A DNA stretch of 34,320 bases from Actinomycetes bacterium (GTDB lineage: Bacteria; Actinomycetota; Acidimicrobiia; Acidimicrobiales; Bog-793), in assembly GCA_021846125.1 (NCBI GenBank), contig JAJZCK010000006.1, forward strand, positions 1 through 34,320. The letters are read 5' to 3'. Both the position numbers and the translations under genes were made by a program. A model generated the notes under the pieces. The model was not told the DNA's origin and ran no database searches. It saw only the letters and a program-made list of their open reading frames with translations. Numbering within the stretch: position 1 is the stretch's first letter; every line of letters starts with the position of its first letter. Shown here in pieces: positions 19,372 to 27,766 of the stretch.

Positions 19372-20087
19372 CGGGCTCCTTTGGCGAGCGTCTCTGTCAT
19401 GCTCGAGCTGTCGGCGAGGCCGCTCGAGAGGGCGTGGAAGCCGGCGCGCACCACATCCTCGGCAGCGGTGGCTCCGCCACCTCGTGCCCAGTAGAGGAGC
19501 GCGACGCGTGCGACGGCCATCGCGGCCGAGGCGAGGAGAGCGGGGTAGGGATCGCTCGCGGTGTCGGCGCCCGTGCGCTCGGCGACGGCGTCAGCGACGA
19601 CCCGCTCGAACGCGGCCATGTGCGCGACGAGCGCGACGCGCAGGTACGGGTCGTCCTGCACCGCTCGCATGCGGCGGTACAGCTCCACCGGGTCGCGCCA
19701 CGTGCTGTCGGGGTGCCGGCTCCGCGCGGCGATGTGCGAGCACACGACGTGTTCGACGGCCTGGAAGGGGGTCTCTTGCGACGGGCGTCCGAGGATCTCC
19801 GCGCGTAGCTCGCCGAGAAGCTCGTCGTCGCCGAGGACTGCCGCCTCTTTCGACGGGAAGTAGTTGAAGAACGTCCTCGGCGAGACGTCCGCCGCCTCGG
19901 CGATGTCCTCGACCGTCACGTGCGCGTAGCCTCGTGAGGCGACGAGGTCGAGGGCTGCGCAGCGCAGCGCCTGGCGCGTGGCGAGCTTCTTGCGATCTCG
20001 CCTAGTGGTGTCGTGCTGGGTCGCGTCCTGCCCGCTCGTCGTCGGCGCGGCAGCGTCGCTCGGGAGATGCTCGCTCAGGCCGGTCAT
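19368..20087 (-). CDS. TetR-family transcriptional regulator
   Basis: TRQALRCAALDLVASRGYAHVTVEDIAEAADVSPRTFFNYFPSKEAAV; 4-bp overlap with downstream MFS gene. Confidence 0.93.
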   Translation of the reverse strand: MTGLSEHLPSDAAAPTTSGQDATQHDTTRRDRKKLATRQALRCAALDLVASRGYAHVTVEDIAEAADVSPRTFFNYFPSKEAAVLGDDELLGELRAEILGRPSQETPFQAVEHVVCSHIAARSRHPDSTWRDPVELYRRMRAVQDDPYLRVALVAHMAAFERVVADAVAERTGADTASDPYPALLASAAMAVARVALLYWARGGGATAAEDVVRAGFHALSSGLADSSSMTETLAKGAR

Positions 20088-20111
20088 GTTGCAGCCACTA
20101 TAACGTTGCAG
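20088..20111 (-). promoter_or_regulatory. Candidate leaderless promoter/operator of tetR-MFS-MMPL operon
   Basis: Minus strand reads CTGCAACGTTATAGTGGCTGCAAC-ATG: direct repeat CTGCAAC flanking TATAGT, 9 nt from ATG. Confidence 0.45.
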
Positions 20112-20170
20112 TCAGCGCAGCGGCGGACGGCCCAGCTCGCGAGAGCGCAACCCGGTGCGCACCCGGGTGC

Positions 20171-20230
20171 GGTGTGTCAGGCGGCGGTGTGTCAGGCGGC
20201 GGTGTGTCAGGCGGCGGTGTGTCAGGCGGG
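20171..20230. repeat. 15-bp tandem repeat, 4 copies, containing the sigma-factor stop codon
   Basis: ggtgtgtcaggcggc at 20171, 20186, 20201, 20216 (last base differs); minus strand has TGA in each copy. Confidence 0.97.
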
Positions 20231-21088
20231 GCGGGCGCTAGCGGCGGGCCGCCGCACCTCGTCGGCTGCGAGGAGGCGACGGAGAGTCTGGATCGCAGTG
20301 GCCTCGATCTGGCAGACGCGTGAGTTGCTCACCCCGAGCATCACGCCGATCTGCTCCTGGGTGAGCCCTCCGAGGAAGTGCAACGTGACGACTGTGCGCT
20401 GGCGCTCGGGCAGCTTGGTCACCGCGCGCCTGACCTCTTCGAACTGCTCGCTGCGCAGCACGAACGGCTCGGGCTCGGCGTCGCGGTCGGAGACGATGAG
20501 GTCGATGAGGCGCATCTCCTCGCCCGCTGCGGCGTTCCCCACGCTGTGCTGGAGGTGGAGGAGCTGCGAGGACTGCACGGCCGTGAGGACGTCCTCGCCG
20601 ATCGCGCCGTCGGTGCCCATCTCGGACAGGACCTCGCTCGTCTCCGGGGTGCGCCCGAGCTCGCTCGACAGCGCGTCGACGGTCGCCCGGTAGGTGATGA
20701 CCCGGCGGCGCACCGTGCGGGGGAGCCAGTCCAGACGGCGAAGCTCGTCGAAGATCGCGCCGCGGACCCTTTTCGTCGCGTAGCTGGGGAACCGGTTCGC
20801 AGGGGAGTCGCTCGCCCAGCGGTCGATCGCCTCGACGAGGCCGAGGAGCCCGAAGCTGCGCAGGTCGTCGATCTCCCAGTAGCTGCGGACGTTCGCCGGC
20901 AGGCGGGAGACGACAAGCTTGACCAGGGGCTCGTAGGCGAGGATCAGGTCGTTGCGTGCGACGCGGTCCCGCCCGGCCCAATAGCGCTCCCACAGGGCGT
21001 CGGTGTCGTCAGGTTCCGGCAGTTGATGGTTGGCACGCGCGAGCCGCGGAAGGCACCGGGTCTCGCTGAGGCTCGGCAAGGCTGTCAT
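20222..21088 (-). CDS. FliA/WhiG-type RNA polymerase sigma factor (paralog 1)
   Basis: YEPLVKLVVSRLPANVRSYWEIDDLRSFGLLGLVEAIDRW...FPSYATKRVRGAIFDELRRLDWLPRTVRRR...LTQEQIGVMLGVSNSRVCQIEATAIQTLRRLL; SD AAGGAG before ATG 21088. Confidence 0.92.
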   Translation of the reverse strand: MTALPSLSETRCLPRLARANHQLPEPDDTDALWERYWAGRDRVARNDLILAYEPLVKLVVSRLPANVRSYWEIDDLRSFGLLGLVEAIDRWASDSPANRFPSYATKRVRGAIFDELRRLDWLPRTVRRRVITYRATVDALSSELGRTPETSEVLSEMGTDGAIGEDVLTAVQSSQLLHLQHSVGNAAAGEEMRLIDLIVSDRDAEPEPFVLRSEQFEEVRRAVTKLPERQRTVVTLHFLGGLTQEQIGVMLGVSNSRVCQIEATAIQTLRRLLAADEVRRPAASARPA

Positions 21089-21162
21089 CGCGTTGCTCCT
21101 TGGCCAAACGGGAAAGGTCCTGTCTGCCAGCTCGTCCAAGCACGCAACGTGGTGGCTCCGTC

Positions 21163-21191
21163 ACGGTACACGCAAGCTCGTGTGCCGGCAA
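21163..21191 (-). promoter_or_regulatory. Promoter TTGCCG-N17-TACCGT upstream of sigma paralog 1
   Basis: Minus strand -35 TTGCCG (21191-21186), -10 TACCGT (21168-21163), spacer 17 containing inverted repeat ACACG-N6-CGTGT. Confidence 0.5.
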
Positions 21192-21523
21192 GGGGAAATA
21201 GGCCGGGATCGTTCAGGCGAAGCCCGACCCGTGGGGACGGGGGAGCGGGGACGTCTTTGCACGGTGTCGATCTGCACTTTGTCGAGCGGTGCTGCGCCAT
21301 CCAACCGGGCTCTCCTCCGAGGCCCCCACGGGCCTTTCCGACACTGTCGGCATGAGCGCACTTTCGCTTGAGAGATTTCGTCCACTTGCTCGCGGCCATT
21401 GCCGCAACGGAGGCAGGGCCGCCCCGCGGCCCGTGCTCCGGAGCCGCTCGGGCGCCGGGGAGTGCCGGCGCATGTCCCGGGCGCCTAAAGGTGACGCACC
21501 CCGCGATCGTTGGTAACGGCGAG

Positions 21524-23356
21524 ATGACTGCCGCCTACCTTCCGACGGCGGAGGACGTCACCGCCGCCGGGCGTCTCGCGGACGTCTTCGCCGCGGTCGA
21601 GCTGCTCGGCAAGGAGCTGCCTCTCGACCGTCGCGACAGGGCGCTGTCCGACCGGCTGCGCATCGTCTACCTGGTCGCGAGGGCGGGACTCGGCGACGGC
21701 GAGCGTCTCCTGCTCACCCAGGCGCGCCAGCTGGCAGCGCTCGGAGCAGACGTGACCGTTCTGTCCCGGGGTCATCCAGACGACGCGGACCTCGACCACC
21801 GGGAGCGCCGGGTGGGCACGAGGGCGCGGATGCGACGCGTCCCTTACGGTGAGGCGATCACCGACGCGGTGCCACCGTGCGACCTCGTCGTCGCGGGGTG
21901 CTGGGAGTTCGTGCTGCCGGCGCGCATGCTGGGCCTCGCTCCCGTCGTGCTGTTCGAGCGGGGCGCGCTGCACGTGCTCGGCGACGTGCCCGAGCACATC
22001 CGGGACGTCGTAGCCGCGTCGCTGCGCGCCGCCGTCGCGAGGTACGCGCTCGGCTCCCGGGCCTGCGCGTCTCTCGAGCAGAGCTATGGCGTCGCTGCTC
22101 GCGAGGCACCTGCTGCCGTCGACCTCGCGGTGTTCAACCCCGGTCCGCGGCGAGCGACGCCCGGCCGGCGCCCGCGCGGCGTCGTCGTCGTCGGCAGCGA
22201 CGGGGTCGAGGCCGACCGGCTCGGCGACGCTCGGCGCGTCGTCGCAGCGCTCGAGGAGAGCCACCCCGGCCTCGGCGCTCTCTGGGTGAGCCCGCAACGA
22301 GACCCTGCGCAGCCGTTCGGAGAGGTCCTCGCGGCTCCGACGGAGGCCGAGCGTGCACGCGGCTACCGCTCCGCCCGGGTCTACGTCTCGACGGCAGAGC
22401 ACGAGGTGCTCGCGATGACGCCGCTCGAGATGATGGCGTCGGGCACTCCCGTCGTCGCGACCGCACACCCGGGCATCCTCGCCTACGCGACGCACGAGAC
22501 GAACGCTCTCCTCGCCCCGGTCGGCGACGTCGACGGCCTCGTCGCCGCCGCCCGACGGGTGCTCGACGACGACGAGCTCGCCGCCCGGCTCGCGCTCGCC
22601 GGCCGCAGGACGGCCGTGGAGCACTCGTGGGGTGCCGTCGCTCCGCAGCTGCTCTCGAGCTACGCCGAGGTCGTCCGCGCGTCGCCGCTCGCGACCCCGC
22701 TCGCGGGATTCGAGGTCGCGCTCGGTGGTGCGCGCTTCGCCCGTGCCGGCGACGCGGCGCTCCTTCGCGCGCGCCTCGGATCGTGCACGACCCGAGAGGT
22801 TGCCCTGCCGGTGTCCCAGCCCGCTCTCGGAGGCTGGCGCGTCGTGCGCTGGCGCGTCGTCGCCCGTCGCGACGAGGGAGAGGTAGGCACGACACGGGTC
22901 TACCTGCCGGTCCGTAGCGAGCACCCGCTCGACGACTCGCCTGCCCAGGCGTGCCTCGACCTGCTGCGGTCGGGCGAGCCCACCAAGGCTCTGGCCGGCC
23001 TCGTGGAGCGCTGCGAGCGCGCGGGGCGGGCCGCCCAGGCGGTGCTCGGACGCTGGGTCGTGCTCGCGATGCTCGCGGCCGGCCGGGCCGGCGACGCGCT
23101 CGACCTGGCGCGAGCGTTCGCGAAGGACTTCCCGACCCAGCCCGACTACGTCCTTCTCGTCGTCGTCGCCGCTCGCGCGGCACGCCGTCCCGTCGACGTG
23201 TCGGGCCCCCTCGAGACGATCGCGCTGCTCGGCACGGGCGCCCGCTTCGACGAGTGGTTCGACGACCCCTACGCGCTGCTCGGCACCTATCTCGGCTTCG
23301 GGGGCCCGACGGGCGAGGACGACGTGGCGAGCGGCACCTGGGCGCTCTGCCCGTAG
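21524..23356 (+). CDS. GT4-family glycosyltransferase with C-terminal extension
   Basis: RIVYLVARAGLGDGERLLLTQARQLAALGADVTVLSRG...VYVSTAEHEVLAMTPLEMMASGTPVVATAHPGI; ATG 21524 (ORF extends to 21368). Confidence 0.82.
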   Translation: MTAAYLPTAEDVTAAGRLADVFAAVELLGKELPLDRRDRALSDRLRIVYLVARAGLGDGERLLLTQARQLAALGADVTVLSRGHPDDADLDHRERRVGTRARMRRVPYGEAITDAVPPCDLVVAGCWEFVLPARMLGLAPVVLFERGALHVLGDVPEHIRDVVAASLRAAVARYALGSRACASLEQSYGVAAREAPAAVDLAVFNPGPRRATPGRRPRGVVVVGSDGVEADRLGDARRVVAALEESHPGLGALWVSPQRDPAQPFGEVLAAPTEAERARGYRSARVYVSTAEHEVLAMTPLEMMASGTPVVATAHPGILAYATHETNALLAPVGDVDGLVAAARRVLDDDELAARLALAGRRTAVEHSWGAVAPQLLSSYAEVVRASPLATPLAGFEVALGGARFARAGDAALLRARLGSCTTREVALPVSQPALGGWRVVRWRVVARRDEGEVGTTRVYLPVRSEHPLDDSPAQACLDLLRSGEPTKALAGLVERCERAGRAAQAVLGRWVVLAMLAAGRAGDALDLARAFAKDFPTQPDYVLLVVVAARAARRPVDVSGPLETIALLGTGARFDEWFDDPYALLGTYLGFGGPTGEDDVASGTWALCP

Positions 23357-24087
23357 CGTGCGTGCGGCTCGCCCGCCTTGAGGGTGACCCCGAGCTCGCC
23401 GGCGAGGTGCTCGAGGAGCTTCGGCCACTTGGCTGCCATGTACTGCTCGTAGCGGGCACGGTCCGCGTCGAGCTCGGACGCGCACTCGAGGTAGGTGTGG
23501 TCGATCGAGCTCTTGCCCGAGCTGTAGTGGACGTGCTCGAGGACGACCTCGGGAAGGAAGAGCGAGCGGCCGAGCCCCTCGCCGAGCGCGCGGAGGAACA
23601 GCTCGCTGCCGTGGTGCGCGAGGACCGGCGGCACCACGAAGCCGAGGCTCGCGACGATGTCGCTCGTGAGCACCGCCGCGCTCGGGAGCACGGGCGCGGT
23701 CGCGAGGTCGTCGCCGTAGGCGACACCGGTCCCCATCTCACTAAGGGCGGTGCACAGCAGCTGGTCCCAGCCGGGAGTGCGCGGGCGGTGGTCGTCGCCC
23801 ATCGTGCCGATGAAGCGGTAGCGGTCCGCGTGCCCGACCGCGAGCTCGTTCAGCCACGCGACGAAGCTCTGGCGTGCCCCGACGGTCACCATCGCGACGC
23901 GGTGCGCGTTGTAGTGGTAGAGCTGTGGGTCGTCGTCGTCGAGGGCGACCACGAGGTCCGCGTCGCCGCTCGTGGTCGTCCGCCACGCCTCGACGAGCTT
24001 GTCGAGGTTCGCCGGCCGGCCCCGGCTCGGCACGATCATCAAAAGTGAGGGCACGCGACGTCCTTTCCCGTGGACTCGTACGGCCAT
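23287..24087 (-). CDS. GT-A-fold (GT2-like) glycosyltransferase
   Basis: MAVRVHGKGRRVPSLLMIVPSRGRPANLDKLVEAWRTTTSGDADLVVALDDDDPQL...RYRFIGTMGDDHRPRTPGWD; convergent overlap with upstream GT4 gene. Confidence 0.75.
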   Translation of the reverse strand: MAVRVHGKGRRVPSLLMIVPSRGRPANLDKLVEAWRTTTSGDADLVVALDDDDPQLYHYNAHRVAMVTVGARQSFVAWLNELAVGHADRYRFIGTMGDDHRPRTPGWDQLLCTALSEMGTGVAYGDDLATAPVLPSAAVLTSDIVASLGFVVPPVLAHHGSELFLRALGEGLGRSLFLPEVVLEHVHYSSGKSSIDHTYLECASELDADRARYEQYMAAKWPKLLEHLAGELGVTLKAGEPHARYGQSAQVPLATSSSPVGPPKPR

Positions 24088-24230
24088 CTTGGGGACGCCG
24101 TCCTGGTGTCCCTGTGGTCTCGGATTGTCTGGCTCTTCGTATGTCGGGCTCTGCACTGGTAACGGCTCGCCGGGGCCCGCGTTGGAGGCCCCGTCCCCGA
24201 CAGCTGGTCCCCGGCGCCACGTCCTGACAT

Positions 24231-24276
24231 CTCGGCCCCGGCGTCTCGGCTCGAGTGCCGGGCCGCCGGGGCCGAG
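24231..24276 (-). terminator. Strong hairpin downstream of che operon, no T-tract
   Basis: CTCGGCCCCGGCG (24231-24243) pairs perfectly with CGCCGGGGCCGAG (24264-24276); inner CGGC/GCCG stem; 38 nt past the cheX stop. Confidence 0.7.
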
Positions 24277-24314
24277 CGCCCGACGACGCCGCGACTGCGG
24301 CGCAGGCCGGCCGC

Positions 24315-24833
24315 TCAGCTCGTCGCAGGCCCCGCTGCGCGCCAGACGCGCACCACGACCGGCTCGCCGCGCCAGTCGAGCAGCACCTCGTGCTCGAGCG
24401 TCGCCGCGAAGCGCCACTCGCCGGCCTCGTCGCCGACGGTCGGCACCGACAGGCTCGTCGGCGCCGGGAGGATGCTCTTGATGTTGCCGCCGACGACGTT
24501 GACGAGCTCGCCGACCGCGTCGTGGACGTCGGAGACCTCGAGGGCGTCGCTCGAGAGCGAGAACATCGCCGCGGCGATGCGGCGTGCCGCGGCGAGCGAG
24601 CACGACAGCTCGACGCTGCCCGACCAGCTGCCGCCGATGTCGATACGGCCGCGCACCTCCTCGGTCGCAGGCAGCGTCGAGCCGGGGAGGAGGACCGCGT
24701 CGTCGGGGAGGAAGGCATCCCAGAAGCTCTGGGCGATCTCGGCGATGGTCTCCGCGGTCAGGAAGTCGTCGAGCGCGCCTGCAGGTAGTCCTGCGCACGT
24801 GAGGCCGACCCCGGTCGATCGAGCGTCGTTCAT
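24315..24833 (-). CDS. cheX: CheX-like chemotaxis phosphatase
   Basis: HDAVGELVNVVGGNIKSILPAPTSLSVP (E-x2-N motif); 4-bp overlap with cheY. Confidence 0.82.
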   Translation of the reverse strand: MNDARSTGVGLTCAGLPAGALDDFLTAETIAEIAQSFWDAFLPDDAVLLPGSTLPATEEVRGRIDIGGSWSGSVELSCSLAAARRIAAAMFSLSSDALEVSDVHDAVGELVNVVGGNIKSILPAPTSLSVPTVGDEAGEWRFAATLEHEVLLDWRGEPVVVRVWRAAGPATS

Positions 24834-25246
24834 GGCAGGTACTCGCCTCCTTGGTGGTCGGACGCCGGGGTGGCCTCGGGGGCGAGACCGAGCAGGGAGA
24901 GCTTCTCGAGGACCGCGTCGGCGGAGAACGGCTTGATCAGGTACTCGTTCGCGCCCGCCAGCAGCGCGCGGACCATGTTCTCGTGCTCGCTCTCGGTCGT
25001 GACCATCATGATGGCCATGTGGCGCCACTCCTTGTGGCGACGCATCTCGGTGACGAGCTCGAGACCGTCCATGACAGGCATGTGCCAGTCGACGAGCGCG
25101 ACGTCGGGCAGGGGCCCGGCTACGACCGCGTCGATCGCCGCCCTCCCGTCGGCAGCCTCGGCGACGTCGATGCCGAGTCGCCCGAGGATCTGGCGCAGCA
25201 GCGATCGCATCGCCCGCGAGTCGTCCACGACGAGCGCGTGCATCAC
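24830..25246 (-). CDS. cheY: CheY-like response regulator
   Basis: ALVVDDSRAMRSLLRQILGRLG...PDVALVDWHMPVMDGLELV...MVTTESEHE...GANEYLIKPFSAD. Confidence 0.93.
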   Translation of the reverse strand: MMHALVVDDSRAMRSLLRQILGRLGIDVAEAADGRAAIDAVVAGPLPDVALVDWHMPVMDGLELVTEMRRHKEWRHMAIMMVTTESEHENMVRALLAGANEYLIKPFSADAVLEKLSLLGLAPEATPASDHQGGEYLP

Positions 25247-26067
25247 GCTCCCTCCTTCCGGTAGATGGTGGTGCCGCCAGCCGGCATCGAGTGGAACCCC
25301 TCGACGAGCCCGCGCGGGCTCTCCGCGGTTCCGAGCAGCAGGTAGCCACTCGGCCGGAGGTGCGCCTTGGCCTCCTCGAGAACCTTGGCCTTCGTCGCGA
25401 CGTCGAAGTAGATGAGGACGTTCCGGAGCAGGATGATGTCGTAGTCCTGCATCGGGGGCCAGGGCTTGGCGAGGTTGAACAGCTCGAAGCGGACCTTCGA
25501 GCGCAGCGCGTCCGCGATGACGTAGTGACCGCCTTCGTGGCGGAAGTAGCGCACGAGATGGGAGGCAGGCAGGCCCCTGTTGATCTCGAGAGCCGTGAAA
25601 TGGCCCGAGCGGGCCTTGTCGACGACGGTGGTCGACAGGTCAGTCCCGTGCAGGTCGAGCTTCCAGGACGCGACCTCGGAGAACTCGGCGTCGAGGATCA
25701 TCGCCACGCTGTAGAGCTCCTGGCCGGTCGAGCACGCTGCGCTCCAGATCGACAGCTTCCGCCGTACGACGTTCGCGGCGATGACCTCCGGCAGGACGAT
25801 CTTGCGCAGTGCCTCGAAGGGGGCAGCGTCGCGGAACCACGACGTCTCGTTGGTCGTCATGGCGTCGACGACGGCTACCTCGACGTCTCTGTCCCCGCGC
25901 CGAATCGCGCGGACCAGCTCGCCGATGGAGCCGACCCCGGCGCGCTGCACGACGGGCAGCAGCCTCGTCTCGACGAGGTAGTGCTTCTCCTCGGAGAGGA
26001 CGATCGCCGACCTGTCGAGCAGGAACTGCTGGAGGAAGTGGAAGTCCTCCGTGGTGGCGGTCGTCAC
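25243..26067 (-). CDS. cheR: Chemotaxis protein methyltransferase
   Basis: MTTNETSWFRDAAPFEALRKIVLPE, LSIWSAACSTGQELYSVAMIL, YDIILLRNVLIYFD; GTG start overlapping cheB stop. Confidence 0.95.
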   Translation of the reverse strand: MTTATTEDFHFLQQFLLDRSAIVLSEEKHYLVETRLLPVVQRAGVGSIGELVRAIRRGDRDVEVAVVDAMTTNETSWFRDAAPFEALRKIVLPEVIAANVVRRKLSIWSAACSTGQELYSVAMILDAEFSEVASWKLDLHGTDLSTTVVDKARSGHFTALEINRGLPASHLVRYFRHEGGHYVIADALRSKVRFELFNLAKPWPPMQDYDIILLRNVLIYFDVATKAKVLEEAKAHLRPSGYLLLGTAESPRGLVEGFHSMPAGGTTIYRKEGA

Positions 26068-27263
26068 GCGTGGGCCTCCGTGAGCGGGCGTGCGAGCGAG
26101 CGGGCGATCGCAGGTGCTATGTCGTCGAGACCGAGCACCTGGTGCGCGAGCCCGGCGCGGGCGACTGCACCCGGCATGCCCCACACCACCGACGTCGCCT
26201 CGTCCTGCGCGTAGACGGCTCCACCGGACGCCTGCACGCTCCGGCACCCCTCGAGACCGTCCTGCCCCATCCCGGTGAGGACGACAGCGAGCACGCGGGG
26301 TCCGTAGATCGCGGCCGCACTGCGGAAGAGCACGTCGACAGAGGGCTTGCAGGAGTTCTCCGGCGGTCCGTCGTCCACGGCGGTGACGACTGTCGCACCT
26401 CGACGGCGGACGACGAGGTGGGTCCCGCCCGCCGCGACGTAGACGTTGCCGGCGACGACCTCTGTTCCCGCGACCGCCTCGACGACGTGGAGCGCGCTCC
26501 GGGCGTCGAGCCGCTCGGCGAGGAGCCTCGTGAACAGCGGGGGCATGTGCTGCACGACGAGGACCGGGACGCCGAGGGAACCAGGCAGGTTTGGCACGAG
26601 CTCGGTGAGGGCCTGTGGTCCACCGGTCGAGGAGCCGATCACGACGGCGTCCGGCCGAGCGGAGCGTCCCGAGCGCGTCGCTGCGAGCACGGGCACGTGG
26701 GCGCCGGGCACGGACGGGCCCGGCCGGGGAAGTTCCGGCGATGCGGCAGGCGCTCGGAAAGGCACGTGCGCAGCAGGCGCCGCGTCGTCGGCGCCCGGCG
26801 CCGAGGCAGGCCGCGGGCGACCGGCGTCCCGGCGCGCGCGCTGGAAGGTCCCCCAGGAGCGAAGGACCGGTGCGAGCTCGTCGCGCACCGCCCGGCTCGC
26901 GGCCTCCGGGTCGCCGAGGTGCGAGGGCTTGAGCACGTAGTCCGTCGCTCCCGCGGAGAGCGCGTCGAGGGTCGCGGTGGCGCCGCGCGCGGTGAGCGTC
27001 GAGTACATGACGACCGGCAGGTCGGGCCAGCGCGGGCGCAGCGCGCGCAGGGTCGCGAGCCCGTCCAGCTCGGGCATCTCGATGTCGAGCACGACGACGT
27101 CGGGGAGCTCCGCGGCGAGCTTGTCGAGCGCGATGCGCCCGTTCGGGGCGGTCGCAGCGACGACGATGTCCGGCTCCTGCTCGAGCGCCCCGGTGACGAA
27201 GTGCCGGATGACAGCGGAGTCGTCGACGAGCAGGACCCGCACGGCGGGCCCGGCCGGGCTCAC
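26064..27263 (-). CDS. cheB: Chemotaxis response regulator protein-glutamate methylesterase
   Basis: Receiver VRVLLVDDSAVIRHFV...DIEMPELDGL plus esterase VIGSSTGGPQAL, VVQHMPPLFTRLLAERLD, VVLTGMGQDGLEG; GTG start. Confidence 0.95.
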   Translation of the reverse strand: MSPAGPAVRVLLVDDSAVIRHFVTGALEQEPDIVVAATAPNGRIALDKLAAELPDVVVLDIEMPELDGLATLRALRPRWPDLPVVMYSTLTARGATATLDALSAGATDYVLKPSHLGDPEAASRAVRDELAPVLRSWGTFQRARRDAGRPRPASAPGADDAAPAAHVPFRAPAASPELPRPGPSVPGAHVPVLAATRSGRSARPDAVVIGSSTGGPQALTELVPNLPGSLGVPVLVVQHMPPLFTRLLAERLDARSALHVVEAVAGTEVVAGNVYVAAGGTHLVVRRRGATVVTAVDDGPPENSCKPSVDVLFRSAAAIYGPRVLAVVLTGMGQDGLEGCRSVQASGGAVYAQDEATSVVWGMPGAVARAGLAHQVLGLDDIAPAIARSLARPLTEAHA

Positions 27264-27766
27264 GAGGCACGCCGCGTGCCGGCGAGCTGCGGCGCGACCG
27301 CGTGGTCGAGTGTGATGCGGCTGACGGACTCGGTGTCGAGCACGAGCAGGAGTGACCCCTCGAGCTTGTAGGTGCCGCTGCACAGGCTCCGGATCTGGCG
27401 GGGCGTCGTCGAGGGGACCGGCTCGTAGGTCTCGAGGGCCGGCTCCACCACCTCGCCGGCTTCGTCGACGAGAAGGCTGACCACCTCGTCGGCGAGCCGG
27501 ATGACTGCGTTCATCGACGGCGTCTCGGCCGGCAGGCGGTCGAGGCCGAGCCAGAGCCGGACGTCGATCGCGGTGACGATCTGGCCGCGCAGGTTGATGA
27601 GCCCCCGGACCTCGCGGGGTGCGAGCGGGACCGAGGTCATCGGCTGGTGACGGATGACCTCCTGGACGCGCCAGACCTCGATCCCTATGAGCAGGTGGTC
27701 GACCTTGAACGTGCAGTACTGGACCGCGCCGTCGCTCGCCTGGCGCTGCGGGCTCTCATGCGACAC
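27260..27766 (-). CDS. cheW: CheW coupling protein
   Basis: YCTFKVDHLLIGIEVWRVQEVIRHQPMTSVPLAPREVRGLINLRGQIVTAIDVRLWLGL. Confidence 0.94.
   Translation of the reverse strand: MSHESPQRQASDGAVQYCTFKVDHLLIGIEVWRVQEVIRHQPMTSVPLAPREVRGLINLRGQIVTAIDVRLWLGLDRLPAETPSMNAVIRLADEVVSLLVDEAGEVVEPALETYEPVPSTTPRQIRSLCSGTYKLEGSLLLVLDTESVSRITLDHAVAPQLAGTRRAS

Noticed and set aside
17461-19494. 677-aa plus-strand ORF antisense to MFS/MMPL genes
   Set aside because: Highly charged repetitive translation typical of the shadow frame of GC-rich membrane-protein genes.
20171-20230. Possible CRISPR-like array
   Set aside because: Direct 15-bp head-to-tail repeats without spacers; a minisatellite. The same applies to 5035, 10711 and 29497.
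21338-21350. CCGACA-C-TGTCGG perfect inverted repeat as an operator
   Set aside because: Real palindrome but short and with no adjacent promoter I could identify; not enough to call a site.
21486-21510. TAAA-N15-GATCGTTG as a third sigma28 promoter before the GT4 gene
   Set aside because: The -10 part does not match GCCGATA; only the TAAA agrees.
23287-23356. Convergent overlap as an assembly or annotation error
   Set aside because: Both reading frames are clean to their stops (TAG each), so kept as a real overlap, though the final residues of either protein could be non-essential.
21485-23485. 666-aa minus-strand ORF antisense to the GT4 gene
   Set aside because: Low-complexity shadow ORF, no motif; GT4 motifs lie on the plus strand.
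25809-27371. 520-aa plus-strand ORF antisense to cheR/cheB
   Set aside because: Shadow ORF; minus-strand CheB and CheR are unambiguous.
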